NCBI RefSeq assembly: GCF_001704635.1
Contig: NZ_MAXF01000038.1
Coordinates: 124,001-188,000 of the forward strand
Length of the DNA stretch: 64,000 nucleotides
Reading direction: 5' to 3'
Origin: Streptomyces sparsogenes
Lineage (GTDB): Bacteria; Actinomycetota; Actinomycetes; Streptomycetales; Streptomycetaceae
In this document: in pieces, positions 1 to 8,639 of the stretch
Layout of the letters: the number at the start of each line of letters is the position of its first letter
Numbering within the stretch: position 1 is the stretch's first letter
Made by a program: the position numbers and the translations under genes
Notes under the pieces: model-generated
What the model was told of the DNA's origin: nothing
Databases searched by the model: none
What the model saw: the letters and a program-made list of their open reading frames with translations, nothing else

Positions 1-283
1 GGAGCGGCTGGGGGTGCTGCCGCGCTCGGTCGCGTACCTGGGCGAGGTGGTACGGCGCGGCGGCACCCGGATGGCCGCGGAGCTGCCGGAGCCGCTGCCC
101 GGGGGCGAGGCGGCCGCGCTGGCGCGGGACTGGCTGGGGGCGGCCGCGCCAGGGGCGCGGGGCGTGGCGGAGGACGAGACCGTCGCGCGGTGGCTGGAAG
201 CGGTGGCCGCGGTCCTCGAGCTGCGGGTGCGCACCCGGGGTGCGGGCGGGGGCGCGGGCGGGGGCGGGCCCCTGGGGGCCTGA
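1..283 (+). CDS. C-terminal fragment of an unidentified protein
   Basis: An open frame runs in from the left edge (codons in phase from base 2) and stops at a TGA at 281-283. About 93 residues are visible. They are Arg/Ala/Glu rich, with a predicted helical stretch (roughly LAREWL/ARWLEAVAAVLELR type) and a Gly-rich tail. There is no motif I can assign, and the true start lies outside the window. Strong third-position GC supports coding. It is co-directional with the GtrA gene 120 bases downstream, but too far away to call an operon. I do not recognise the family. Confidence 0.55.
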   Translation, partial: ERLGVLPRSVAYLGEVVRRGGTRMAAELPEPLPGGEAAALARDWLGAAAPGARGVAEDETVARWLEAVAAVLELRVRTRGAGGGAGGGGPLGA

Positions 284-403
284 CGGAAACGGGGGGAGCG
301 GTGAGAAACAGCCGGTTTGGGGACACCGAGGGGCGGGCGCCCCGGCCGCTGGTTAGCATGGATCGAGTTGTCGATGCCGACCGGACGGGGCTGAGTAGTC
401 GCC

Positions 404-925
404 ATGAGTGAACAGCGCACGAGTGGCGGGCTGCGCGCACGAGTGGATCAACTCGCCCGCGAGATCGCCAAGTTCGGGGCCGTCGGAGGGGCCGGCGTCC
501 TCGTCAACCTCGGTGTTTTCAACCTGATCAGACACGTCACCGAACTGCCCGTGGTGCGGGCCAGTGTGGTGGCGACCATCGTCGCGACCTTCACCAACTA
601 CCTGGGTTACCGGTACTTCACCTACCGCGACCGGGACAGGCAGGGGCGCACCAAGGAGCTGACCCTCTTCCTGCTGTTCAGCGCGATCGGGCTGATCATC
701 GAGAACGGTGTGCTGTACACGGCGACGTACGGGTTCGGCTGGGACAGCCAGCTGCAGAGCAACGTGTTCAAGTTCGTCGGCATCGGCATCGCCACGCTGT
801 TCCGGTTCTGGTCCTACCGCAGCTGGGTGTTCCGCGCGCTGCCCGCCCGGGCGGCCGTGGAGACCGCCGAGTCCTTCCTCTCCGGGTCGCCTTCGGCCCA
901 GGGCCGGACGACGGTCCGGAAGTAG
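404..925 (+). CDS. GtrA family membrane protein
   Basis: A 173-residue protein with four predicted membrane segments at about residues 22-42, 51-70, 86-108 and 121-140. This is the size and topology of GtrA/DPMS-type small membrane proteins. Typical features are the opening KFGAVGGAGVLVN, the TNYLGYRYFTYR loop after helix 2 and the FRFWSYRSWVF end of helix 4. Family members are thought to help move or modify lipid-linked sugars for cell-envelope glycosylation; the substrate here cannot be deduced. The ATG at 404 was chosen because it precedes the hydrophobic core by a short basic-amphipathic leader. It is convergent with the two-component operon, and the gap holds a 16-bp tandem repeat. Confidence 0.88.
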   Translation: MSEQRTSGGLRARVDQLAREIAKFGAVGGAGVLVNLGVFNLIRHVTELPVVRASVVATIVATFTNYLGYRYFTYRDRDRQGRTKELTLFLLFSAIGLIIENGVLYTATYGFGWDSQLQSNVFKFVGIGIATLFRFWSYRSWVFRALPARAAVETAESFLSGSPSAQGRTTVRK

Positions 926-930
926 CCCCC

Positions 931-1008
931 GGGGCCGCTCAGCCCTGGGGCCGCTCAGTTCTGGGGCCGCTCAGCCCTGGGGCCGCTCAGCCCTGGGGCC
1001 GCTCAGGG
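931..1008. repeat. Five tandem copies of a 16-bp unit
   Basis: The unit GGGGCCGCTCAGCCCT occurs at 931, 947 (two changes, TT for CC), 963 and 979. A fifth, partial copy starts at 995 and contains the TGA of the minus-strand histidine kinase. The array sits between two convergent genes. Near-identity of the copies points to recent slippage or expansion. Copy number probably varies between strains, and it slightly affects the C-terminal codons of the kinase. Confidence 0.85.
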
Positions 1009-2268
1009 CCCCGTCGGCTCGTCGGCGTCGGCCTCACCGGCCTCGCGGCTCAGGAAGAGCGCGAAGACCGGCGGATTCCCCTGCAGCAGCTCCAGACGGC
1101 CGCCGTCCGCCTCCGCGAGATCACGGGCGACGGCCAGCCCGAGCCCCGTGGAGTTGCGCCCGCTGACCGTGCGCTCGAAGACCCGCGCGCCCAGGTCGGG
1201 CGGCACCCCGGGGCCCTCGTCGGACACCTCGACCACCGCCTGGTTGCCGGTGACGCGGGTGCGTAGCGCGACCGTGCCGTCACCGTGCATCAGCGAGTTC
1301 TCGATCAGTGTGGCGAGCACCTGGGCCACGGCCCCGGGGGTGCCGACCGCCCGCAGCCGCTTCTTCCCGGAGCGCACGATGGCGCGGCCCTCGCTGCGCG
1401 TGGCCGGGCGCCACTCCTCGATCTGCTGCTTGACCACCTCGTCCAGGTCGAAGGCGACGGCGGAGCCGGTCCGCGGGTCCCGCGAGTTGGTCAGCAGGCG
1501 CTGGACGACGTCGGTGAGCCGCTCCACCTGGGCCAGCGCGATGGTGGCCTCCTCCTTGACCGTGTCCGGGTCGTCGGTGAGGGTGATCTCCTCCAGCCGC
1601 ATGGACAGCGCGGTCAGCGGCGTACGGAGCTGGTGGGAGGCGTCGGCCGCCAGCCGCCGCTCGGCGGTGAGCATGCGGGCGATCCGCTCCGCGCTCGCGT
1701 CGAGCACATCGGCGACCCGGTCCAGCTCCGGCACCCCGTAGCGCCGGTGGCGGGGGCGCGGGTCGCCCGAGCCCAGGCGCTCGGCGGTCTCGGCGAGGTC
1801 GGTGAGCGGGGCGGAGAGCCGGCGTGCCTGGCGTACGGCCAGGAAGACGGCCGCGAGCACGGCGAGCAGCGCCACCGCCAGGATGATCAGCATGGTGCGG
1901 CCGATCTCCCGGCTGACCGTGGAGCGGGACGCCTCCACCCGGACGGTCTCGCCCTGGTCGCCCCGCTCCTCGGAGACGATGATGCCGCCGCTCGGCCGCC
2001 GGCCGATCTCGACCGCGTCGCGGCCCGGGATCCTGATCACGGCGTAGCGGCCCGGCTCGATCTGCTCGCGCAGCACGGCGGGGGTCACCCCCTCGCCGCC
2101 CAGCAGCCTGCTGTCGACGATGCTGACCAGGCGCACCGCGTCGGAGTCGACGCTCTCCTGGGCGCCCGTCTCGATGGTCCGGGTCTCCACGAGGACCAGT
2201 GAGAGGCCGAAGACGGCGATGACGACGAGCACCACGGCGAGCGTGGAGTTGATCAAACGACGGCGCAT
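1003..2268 (-). CDS. Sensor histidine kinase (HAMP, HisKA, HATPase)
   Basis: A 421-residue membrane kinase. One membrane helix lies at about 10-27, followed by a roughly 95-residue extracytoplasmic sensor region, a second helix at about 126-145 and a HAMP linker. The phospho-accepting His is H212 in SHQLRTPLTAL. The ATPase domain shows an N box (LIENSLMHG), a G1 box (DEGPGVPP) and a G2 region (STGLGLAVARDL). It lies 28 bases behind the response regulator on the same strand, so the two should be one operon. The signal is not evident from sequence. The stop codon falls in the last copy of a 16-bp tandem repeat, so the C-terminus may differ between strains. Confidence 0.93.
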   Translation of the reverse strand: MRRRLINSTLAVVLVVIAVFGLSLVLVETRTIETGAQESVDSDAVRLVSIVDSRLLGGEGVTPAVLREQIEPGRYAVIRIPGRDAVEIGRRPSGGIIVSEERGDQGETVRVEASRSTVSREIGRTMLIILAVALLAVLAAVFLAVRQARRLSAPLTDLAETAERLGSGDPRPRHRRYGVPELDRVADVLDASAERIARMLTAERRLAADASHQLRTPLTALSMRLEEITLTDDPDTVKEEATIALAQVERLTDVVQRLLTNSRDPRTGSAVAFDLDEVVKQQIEEWRPATRSEGRAIVRSGKKRLRAVGTPGAVAQVLATLIENSLMHGDGTVALRTRVTGNQAVVEVSDEGPGVPPDLGARVFERTVSGRNSTGLGLAVARDLAEADGGRLELLQGNPPVFALFLSREAGEADADEPTGP

Positions 2269-2296
2269 AGCCCTACCGTGTCACGCTGGGAATTTC

Positions 2297-2977
2297 TCAG
2301 CTTTTCTCGAACCGGAACCCGACCCCGCGCACGGTGGCGATGTACCGGGGGTTGGCCGCGTCGTCGCCGAGCTTCTTGCGGAGCCAGGAGATGTGCATGT
2401 CGAGGGTCTTGGTCGACGACCACCAGGTGGTGTCCCACACCTCGCGCATCAGCTGGTCGCGGGTGACCACCCGGCCCGCGTCCCGGACCAGGACCCGCAG
2501 CAGGTCGAATTCCTTGGCGGTCAGCTGAAGCTCCTCGTCGCCCATCCAGGCGCGGTGGGACTCGACGTCGATCCGCACCCCGTGGGTGGCCGGCGCCTGC
2601 GCCTGCGTCTCGACGGAGCCGCGCCGCAGCAGCGCCCGGACCCGGGCCAGCAGCTCGGCGAGGCGGAACGGCTTGGTGACGTAGTCGTCGGCACCCGCGT
2701 CCAGGCCGACCACCGTGTCGACCTCGTCCGCGCGCGCGGTGAGCACCAGGACGGGGAAGCCGTGGCCCTCGGTGCGCAGCCGGCGGCAGACCTCCAGGCC
2801 GTCCATGCCCGGCAGGCCCAGATCGAGGACGAGCAGGTCGACGCCTCCTTGGAGCCCGGCGTCGAGCGCGGTCGGTCCGTCCTCCCGCACCTCTACCTCG
2901 TAACCCTCACGGCGCAGGGCGCGGGCGAGCGGCTCCGAGATGGATGCGTCATCCTCGGCGAGCAGTACTCGGGTCAT
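2297..2977 (-). CDS. OmpR/PhoB-type response regulator
   Basis: A 226-residue regulator, partner of the kinase just downstream. The receiver domain (about 1-118) has the acidic pair D9/D10, phospho-acceptor D52 in LDLGLPGMDG, switch residue T80 and conserved K102 in TKPF. The C-terminal winged-helix effector (about 130-225) has the RDQLMREVW and DMHISWLRKKLG elements of OmpR-type DNA-binding domains and ends with RGVGFRFE. It is first in a two-gene operon. The promoter should lie in the 282-base gap shared with the divergent peptide transporter gene, which may be a target. Confidence 0.94.
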   Translation of the reverse strand: MTRVLLAEDDASISEPLARALRREGYEVEVREDGPTALDAGLQGGVDLLVLDLGLPGMDGLEVCRRLRTEGHGFPVLVLTARADEVDTVVGLDAGADDYVTKPFRLAELLARVRALLRRGSVETQAQAPATHGVRIDVESHRAWMGDEELQLTAKEFDLLRVLVRDAGRVVTRDQLMREVWDTTWWSSTKTLDMHISWLRKKLGDDAANPRYIATVRGVGFRFEKS

Positions 2978-3259
2978 GGGGTGATGGTAGTCCGACCGGG
3001 TTCACGCACGGGGCGCACACGGGTGTCCGGATGGAGCGCGAAAGGTTGCACACGCCACGCGTGAGCTATCTCTCAAACCGGTCATCACGCCCTATGGCGT
3101 GTCGTATGGTGACAGGGAGTCCGTAGCATCTTTTCGGGACCTTTGGCAGCGACGCGGCGACGCGGCGCCGAAGGTCCTCGTCGTGTCCGGGGCCGTGGCC
3201 GGCCATCAGCCGACCGGCCCGGTGCGCGGCCGACACCCCCCACACCCCGAGGAACCACC

Positions 3260-4773
3260 ATGGCGTCCAGCCTGACGAAGGACGCGGCCGGGCGGGAGAC
3301 CCCTGCCGGCGGCAAGACCTTCTTCGGCCACCCCCGCGGCCTGGCCACCCTTTTCATGACCGAGATGTGGGAGCGCTTCAGCTTCTACGGCATGCGGGCG
3401 CTCCTCGTGCTCTACCTGATCGCCGGGGGCCCGGACGCCAAGCCCGGCAGCCAGGGCGGCGGCCTGGCGATGTCCCAGGGCAACGCGGTGGCCATCTACT
3501 CGGTGTACCTGGCGATGGTCTATCTGCTCGCCATGCCGGGCGGCTGGTTCGGCGACCGCGTTTGACGGTCGCCGTCGCGGCCGGCGTCATCATGGCCGGC
3601 CACCTCGCGCTCGCCGTGCCCGGCCAGGCCACGTTCTTCGCCGGCCTCGCGCTGGTCGCCCTCGGCTCGGGCCTGCTGAAGGCCAACATCTCCACGATGG
3701 TCGGCCACCTCTACGACGGCCCCACCGACCCGCGCCGGGACGGCGGCTTCACGATCTTCTACATGGGCATCAACCTGGGTGCCTTCGCGGCTCCGCTGGT
3801 GATCGGCACCATCGGGCAGAGCTACAGCTGGCATCTGGGCTTCGCGCTCGCCGCCCTGGGCATGGCGCTGGGCCTGGCCCAGTTCCTGATCGGCACCCGC
3901 CACCTGAGCCCGCGCAGCAGCGTGGTGCCCACCCCGCTGGTGGCCGCCGAGCGCGCCGCCTGGCTGCGCAAGGGCCTGATCTGGCTGGTCGTCGCCGCGG
4001 TCTTCTACTCCGTGGTCGTGGTCAGCGGCTCCTGGACGCTGAACTGGGCACTGGTGCCGATCACGATCCTGGGGCTGCTCATCCCGACCGGGGTGCTGGT
4101 CCGGATCAAGCGGGACAAGGAGCTGACCCCGGTCGAGCAGACCAAGGTCAGCGGCTACATCTGGTTCTTCGTGGCAGCGGCCGTGTTCTGGATGATCTAC
4201 GACCAGGGCGGCTCGACCATGTCGGCCTTCGGCGAGACCAAGACCGCCGACACGGTCTTCGGCCTGCACTTCCCGTCGTCCTGGTTCCAGTCGGTGAACC
4301 CGCTGTGGGTGATGGCGCTGGCGCCGGTGTTCGCGTGGGCCTGGCTGGCGCTGGCGCGGCGCCTGCGGGAGCCGGGCACGGTGGTGAAGTTCGCCCTGGC
4401 CCTGGTCCTGATCGGCGCGTCGTTCTTCGTCTTCGTGGTCCCGATGGGGATGGCCTCGGACGGCACGACGGTCAGCCCGATGTGGCTGGTGTCGATCTAC
4501 CTGATCCAGACCATGGGCGAGCTGTGCCTGTCGCCGGTGGGTCTGTCGGTCACCACCAAGATGGCGCCCGCGAAGTACGCGAGCCAGATGATGGGCGTGT
4601 GGTTCCTGGCCGTCACCGCGGGTGACTGCGTCACGGGCCTGCTGTCCATCGCGGGGGTCGACCTGAGCGGTGTGGGGATGATCGCGCTGGAGGCGGCGGT
4701 GGCCGTGGGGGCCGGTGTCGCGGTCTACGCGTCCCGCAAGAAGGTCACCCGGCTGATGGCCGACGTGCACTGA
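3260..4773 (+). pseudogene. POT/PTR2-family peptide transporter, frameshifted
   Basis: The first half starts at an ATG at 3260 preceded by GAGGAACCACC. It reads through the POT signature region (FFGHPRGLATLFMTEMWERF, then FYGMRALLVLYLI) and hits TGA at 3563 right after GGWFGDRV. The frame resumes one base over as LTVAVAAGVIMAGHL and continues through GSGLLKANISTMVGHLYD and FYMGINLGAF to 4773. Family members usually read GDRVWGxRKTVA at the junction, so I infer a net loss of about 13 bases. If real, the proton-coupled di/tripeptide symporter is truncated after its third helix. A sequencing error is possible but less likely for a 13-base change. Confidence 0.85.
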
Positions 4774-4805
4774 GACGACGTGCACTGAGCCGACGTGTAC
4801 TGAGA
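4761..4805. repeat. Three tandem copies of a 15-bp unit at a stop codon
   Basis: CGACGTGCACTGAGA at 4761, 4776 and 4791, with one or two changes in the last copies. The first copy encodes the last residues and TGA of the transporter frame, so the repeat offers three successive in-phase stop codons. It looks like local slippage. Confidence 0.85.
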
Positions 4806-4825
4806 CGTTCGTCGCACGGCGCGGC

Positions 4826-4867
4826 GGGGCCCGGCGCCGATGACTCCGGTCATCGGCGCCGGGCCCC
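4826..4867. terminator. Bidirectional terminator hairpin
   Basis: A perfect 19-bp stem (4826-4844 with 4849-4867) closes a 4-base loop, TCCG. It lies between the convergent peptide-transporter and LAETG-protein genes and can end transcription from both sides. Confidence 0.9.
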
Positions 4868-4884
4868 TTCGCGTACGCCGTGGG

Positions 4885-6255
4885 TCAGCGCGTGCCGCGC
4901 AGCTTGCGCCAGGGGGTGAGGGTGAAGACGGCGGCGCCGACCAGGATGGTGGTGCCGGCCACCAGGCCGAGCGCCTTGAGGCCGCCGTGGTCGCTCGCGC
5001 CGGTCTCGGCCAGCCCGCCGCTCGTACCGCTGCCGGCGCCGGTGGTGCCGGCCGAACCGCTGCCACCGCCGCTGCCGCTGCCGCTGCCGCCCGAGGCGCC
5101 GCTGGACTGGGCCGTGGTGTCCAGCTCCAGCGAGGCCGGGGTGTCGCCGGCGGGGGTGCAGGTGGTCGTCGTACCGAGCGCCTTGACCGTGAGCACCCCG
5201 GGGATGAGCGTCGACGTGCCGCTCGCGCCGGGCTTGTAGGTGCCGGTGAGGTCAGGGATCTCGATCGGGGCGCCCGCCTTGATGGGCCCCTTGTTGGTCG
5301 GGCCCACCACGGCGACCGTGCCCTTGTCCGCGCCGCCGAGCTTGACGGCCATCGACGGCTTGACCGAGTCCGCGGGGATGTCGGCCGGGCTGTCCATGAC
5401 GGACTTGCCGAACTTCACGGTCAGGTCGAAGCTCCCGCCGTGTCTGACGGCGTCGACGCGGACGGGGGAGGTGGCGTTCTTGTCGCCGATGGGGGTCTTG
5501 CAGGCGTAGGCGACCTGGACCTCCTTGCCGGTGTACGAGTCGCCTCCCGAGCCGCCGCCGGTGGTGTTCCCGCCCGTGGTGTTCCCACCGGTCGTGTTGC
5601 CGCCCGTGGTGTTCCCGCCGGTGGTGTTGCCACCCGTCGTATTCCCACCTGTGGTGTTTCCGCCGGTCGTGCTGCCCCCGGTGGTGTTGCCCCCGGTGGT
5701 GTTGCCGCCGTCGGCCGTCACCTTGATCGTGGCCGCGGCCTTGACCGGCTCCTTCGCCGAACACTTGGTGTCCGTGGACAGCGGCTTGCTGACGTTGATG
5801 TCGTACCCGCCCGGGGTCAGCGTCACCTCCCCCGCCTTCGTCAGCTTGAGCCTGCCCGTCATGTCGGACAGTTTCATCGGACTGTCCTTGGGGATCGCCG
5901 GGTTCTCCCGCGGCCCCTCCATGGCCAGCTCGCCCGTCTGCGCGCCGCCCACCGTCAGGGTGCCGGTCGGCTTGACGGTGTTCTCCTCGATGTCGAGGAT
6001 CGGCGGATTCTTGGAGGCGGCCTGCACCGTCTTCCACACCACCTCGACCTCGTCGCCGACCTTCGCCGTCGCCGGGGCCTTGACCTCGACGGTCGTGGTG
6101 CCCTCCACCGGAGGCAGGCCGGAGATCGGCGGTGGCAGACACTCGGTCGCGTACGAGACCTCGGCCGCCCGTGCGGTGCCCGCGCCCATCAGCACGCCCG
6201 CACCGCCGAGCAGCAGCGCGGCCGCTGCCGCGCTCACTCTTCGTTGCGTACTCAC
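4885..6255 (-). CDS. Sortase-anchored (LAETG) surface protein with Asn-Thr-Thr-Gly-Gly repeats
   Basis: A 456-residue exported wall protein. It has a signal peptide (RRVSAAAAALLLGG...GTARA), then a roughly 130-residue beta-rich domain. A low-complexity spacer of about eleven NTTGG units follows (DNA about 5560-5705), then a second, related domain starting YACKTPIGDK. The C-terminus has LAETG, a hydrophobic helix and a basic tail. LAXTG is the site used by class E sortases of Streptomyces. Both domains share the TTTVEVK/LTVGG pattern and resemble DUF6801-like wall domains (from memory). The GTG at 6255 overlaps the upstream stop as GTGA and has GAAAGGA before it. No sortase is in the window. 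Confidence 0.85.
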   Translation of the reverse strand: MSTQRRVSAAAAALLLGGAGVLMGAGTARAAEVSYATECLPPPISGLPPVEGTTTVEVKAPATAKVGDEVEVVWKTVQAASKNPPILDIEENTVKPTGTLTVGGAQTGELAMEGPRENPAIPKDSPMKLSDMTGRLKLTKAGEVTLTPGGYDINVSKPLSTDTKCSAKEPVKAAATIKVTADGGNTTGGNTTGGSTTGGNTTGGNTTGGNTTGGNTTGGNTTGGNTTGGNTTGGGSGGDSYTGKEVQVAYACKTPIGDKNATSPVRVDAVRHGGSFDLTVKFGKSVMDSPADIPADSVKPSMAVKLGGADKGTVAVVGPTNKGPIKAGAPIEIPDLTGTYKPGASGTSTLIPGVLTVKALGTTTTCTPAGDTPASLELDTTAQSSGASGGSGSGSGGGSGSAGTTGAGSGTSGGLAETGASDHGGLKALGLVAGTTILVGAAVFTLTPWRKLRGTR

Positions 6256-7499
6256 GTCGTTCCTTTCGGGGTCGGTCGGTTCCCCGGGCTCTCCCGGTTC
6301 TCCTGGGACGGTGCGGAACGGTGGTGCGTCTGTTCGGCCCGTCGGGCCTCGGTGCCCGGCGCGCGCGGCAGGGTGTCCGCGGTGAACCACGGCAGCGCGC
6401 CGCCGCCGGCGCGCTCCGCCGGGGACGGGGCCCCGGACGGCGGTCCGGGGGCGCGGGAGCCGCGCCGCGGCCACAGCCGTGCCGAGCGGTGGCGGCCGCC
6501 GCGCCCCGCGACCACGGTCGTACGCGGGCGCACCTTGTCCACGACGGCCATGCCGATGCGGAACACCGCCGCCGGGACCACCACGCACAGCAGGATCCAG
6601 AAGAGGGTCACGCCCCATGGCCGCCCCACCGACCAGGGCTGTTCGACCAGCACCTTCCGGCCGTACCTGAGGGACACCCGATAGTCGCCGTGCGCCCCGG
6701 CCGACAGCTCGACGTCCAGCTTGACCTGTGCCTTCTTCCCGGCCGGTATGGTCCCCCGCCACTGGTGCTCCTCCCAGGAGGGGGCGAAGACGCCGTGGGA
6801 GGCGCCGACCTCGAAGACCGGATCGCGGGCCGGGGTGGAGCCGAGGTTGGCGACGGTCACCACGAGGCGGCGCTGCGGCGGGGCGCCGAACCAGGTGAGC
6901 AGCCCGCTGGAGCCGTCGAGCCGCGCGGACAGCGCCCGCAGCCGCTCGCCCCCGGTCCCCTCCTCCTTCAGCAGCGGCGCGACGGGGTGCCCCGCGACCC
7001 GGAACGGCACATCGGCGTAGGCGGCCTCACCGGTGACGGTCGCCACATGGATGACGCACGGGCACGGCTTGGGCGGCTCGGCGACCGGCAGCTTCTTGCG
7101 GAAGGCGCCCTTCGGATCGGTGGTGACCGCTCTGCCGTCGGAGTTGGCGCAGGAATTGGTGCCGCCGATCATGTTCTGTCCGCAGATGAGCAGCATGAGC
7201 AGGGCGCGGGGCCGCCAGCCCCGGCCGCTCACGGTGACCGTGCCACCGGCCCCCGCCTCGTGCTTCGACACGGTCGCGCTCGGCCCCTCGGCCGCGGCGG
7301 CCCGGGTCGGTGGCGCCGCGCCGAGGGCGAGTACGAGGAGGGCCAGCACGGCCAGCAGCGCGCCGGGCCGGCGGGACGTGCCGGGCCGGCGGGGCGTGCC
7401 GGGCCGGCGGGGCGCGCGGGTGAGCGGGTCGGCGGCGGGGATCGCGGCCGGGGCGGGGATCGCGGCGGGGGTGGGGATGGCGTCCGTACGGCCTGTCAC
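6252..7499 (-). CDS. Secreted or membrane-anchored beta-sandwich protein, unknown function
   Basis: A 415-residue protein starting at a GTG that overlaps the previous stop as GTGA. After about 45 residues there is a hydrophobic export segment (ALLAVLALLVLALG). Next comes a Cys-containing region (LLICGQNMIGG, PKPCPCVIHVATVT) reminiscent of neocarzinostatin/Ig-like macromolecular folds. A second beta domain follows, then a C-terminal membrane helix (TLFWILLCVVVPAAVF) and a basic cytoplasmic tail rich in Arg, Pro and Gly. It is the third gene of the surface-protein locus and overlaps genes on both sides, so translation is coupled. A structural or adhesin-like role beside the sortase substrates is inference. 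Confidence 0.75.
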   Translation of the reverse strand: MTGRTDAIPTPAAIPAPAAIPAADPLTRAPRRPGTPRRPGTSRRPGALLAVLALLVLALGAAPPTRAAAAEGPSATVSKHEAGAGGTVTVSGRGWRPRALLMLLICGQNMIGGTNSCANSDGRAVTTDPKGAFRKKLPVAEPPKPCPCVIHVATVTGEAAYADVPFRVAGHPVAPLLKEEGTGGERLRALSARLDGSSGLLTWFGAPPQRRLVVTVANLGSTPARDPVFEVGASHGVFAPSWEEHQWRGTIPAGKKAQVKLDVELSAGAHGDYRVSLRYGRKVLVEQPWSVGRPWGVTLFWILLCVVVPAAVFRIGMAVVDKVRPRTTVVAGRGGRHRSARLWPRRGSRAPGPPSGAPSPAERAGGGALPWFTADTLPRAPGTEARRAEQTHHRSAPSQENRESPGNRPTPKGTT

Positions 7500-8539
7500 G
7501 TCCTGGCTCCTGACCCCGTGCCCGCCGGCTCCCGTGCCTCGCGCGCCTTCCGTGCCTCGCGCGCCTCCCGTGCCTCCCGCGCTTCCCCTGCCTCTCGCGT
7601 CGGGGCCGCGGCCGCCTCGCCGTCCCGGGCGCCGCGCCTCCCGCGTCGCCTCCGCCACAGCCAGGCGCCCCCGGCCCCGGTCAGGCCCAGCGCCAGCGCC
7701 GCGGCCCCGGCCAGGGCGCCCCGGGGCACGGGGGTGTATCCGGCGGAGGCGGCCGCGTGGGCGCCGCCCGCCGCGGTCGCGGTGAGGGTGACGTCCACCG
7801 AGTCGAGGGCGGGCGCGCCCGGCCACCTCTCGGTCAGCCGCACCCGGCGGCCCGGTGCCAGTTCGACGTGGAGCGGGCGGGCGTCCCGGCGCAGCACCTC
7901 GCCGAACAGCCCGTCGGCGCGCACCGCCAGCCGGGGCGTCAGCACGGTGTTGCCGCGGTTGACGAGCGCGTAGTGGATGGTGGCGCCGCGGTCGGCCTTG
8001 ACCACCTTCACGTCCTCGACGGACAGCGCGGCCAACACCGGCCCGCTGACCCGCAGATGCACCCGCACCCGGACCTCGCGGCCGCCGCCGGTGACGACCA
8101 GGGCGCCGGGGTGGTCGCCGGGCGGGGCGTCGGGCGGAACGGTGAGGGTGAAGGGGACGTCGGCGCGGGTGCGGGCGGGGACCGTGACCCGCTCGGCGGC
8201 GAGCGCGATCCACGCGCCGCTCCCCCGGGCCGCCGACGGGGCGTCAGGGCCGGTGGAGGGGCCCGTGGGGCGCAGCCGTACGGTGCGGGGCCGGTCGCCT
8301 CGGTTGACGATCGAGAGCCGGTCCCGGAGCGCGCTGCCCGGCCCGCCCTCCAGGTAGAAGTACGGCCGGCCGGCGGCGCCCGGCCCGTCCGCGCCGCCGG
8401 CCGCGGGCCGCGCGGTCCAGTCCGGCCCGGCGGCCGTGGCGGGCGCGGTGAGCAGGGCGGGCGCGGTGAGCAGCGCGGCGGCGAGGGCGGGCGCGACGGC
8501 GGCCGGCCGGGCGCCACGGGGGCGGAGACGAGACGGCAT
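7496..8539 (-). CDS. Surface protein with WxL/DUF916-like N-terminal domain and membrane anchor
   Basis: A 347-residue exported protein. A signal peptide (AALLTAPALLTAPATAAG) is followed by PYFYLEGGPGS...DRLSIVNRGD, which resembles the first domain of WxL/DUF916 peptidoglycan-associated proteins. An NPQTM-like beta domain follows (VPARTRADVPFTLTVP...GDHPGALVV). The C-terminus has a membrane helix (ALAGAAALALGLTGAGG), a poly-Arg stop-transfer and a charged tail of EAR repeats. It is second in the locus. The 100-base gap to the first gene and GTGA coupling to the third suggest one transcript. A role in presenting wall-bound partners is plausible by analogy, not shown. Confidence 0.77.
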   Translation of the reverse strand: MPSRLRPRGARPAAVAPALAAALLTAPALLTAPATAAGPDWTARPAAGGADGPGAAGRPYFYLEGGPGSALRDRLSIVNRGDRPRTVRLRPTGPSTGPDAPSAARGSGAWIALAAERVTVPARTRADVPFTLTVPPDAPPGDHPGALVVTGGGREVRVRVHLRVSGPVLAALSVEDVKVVKADRGATIHYALVNRGNTVLTPRLAVRADGLFGEVLRRDARPLHVELAPGRRVRLTERWPGAPALDSVDVTLTATAAGGAHAAASAGYTPVPRGALAGAAALALGLTGAGGAWLWRRRRGRRGARDGEAAAAPTREAGEAREAREAREARKAREAREPAGTGSGART

Positions 8540-8639
8540 CGGCGGCTCCTCGGGGGCTGGTGCTCGTACTCGTGCGTGGCCGCGGGGCGGCGACGGGCAG
8601 GGCCCTGGCCTGGTGCGGGGGCCTCGGATCCGCGGGGCC

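Noticed and set aside
5560..5705. Array of short repeats resembling a CRISPR
   Set aside because: It is an in-frame NTTGG protein repeat with no unique spacers.
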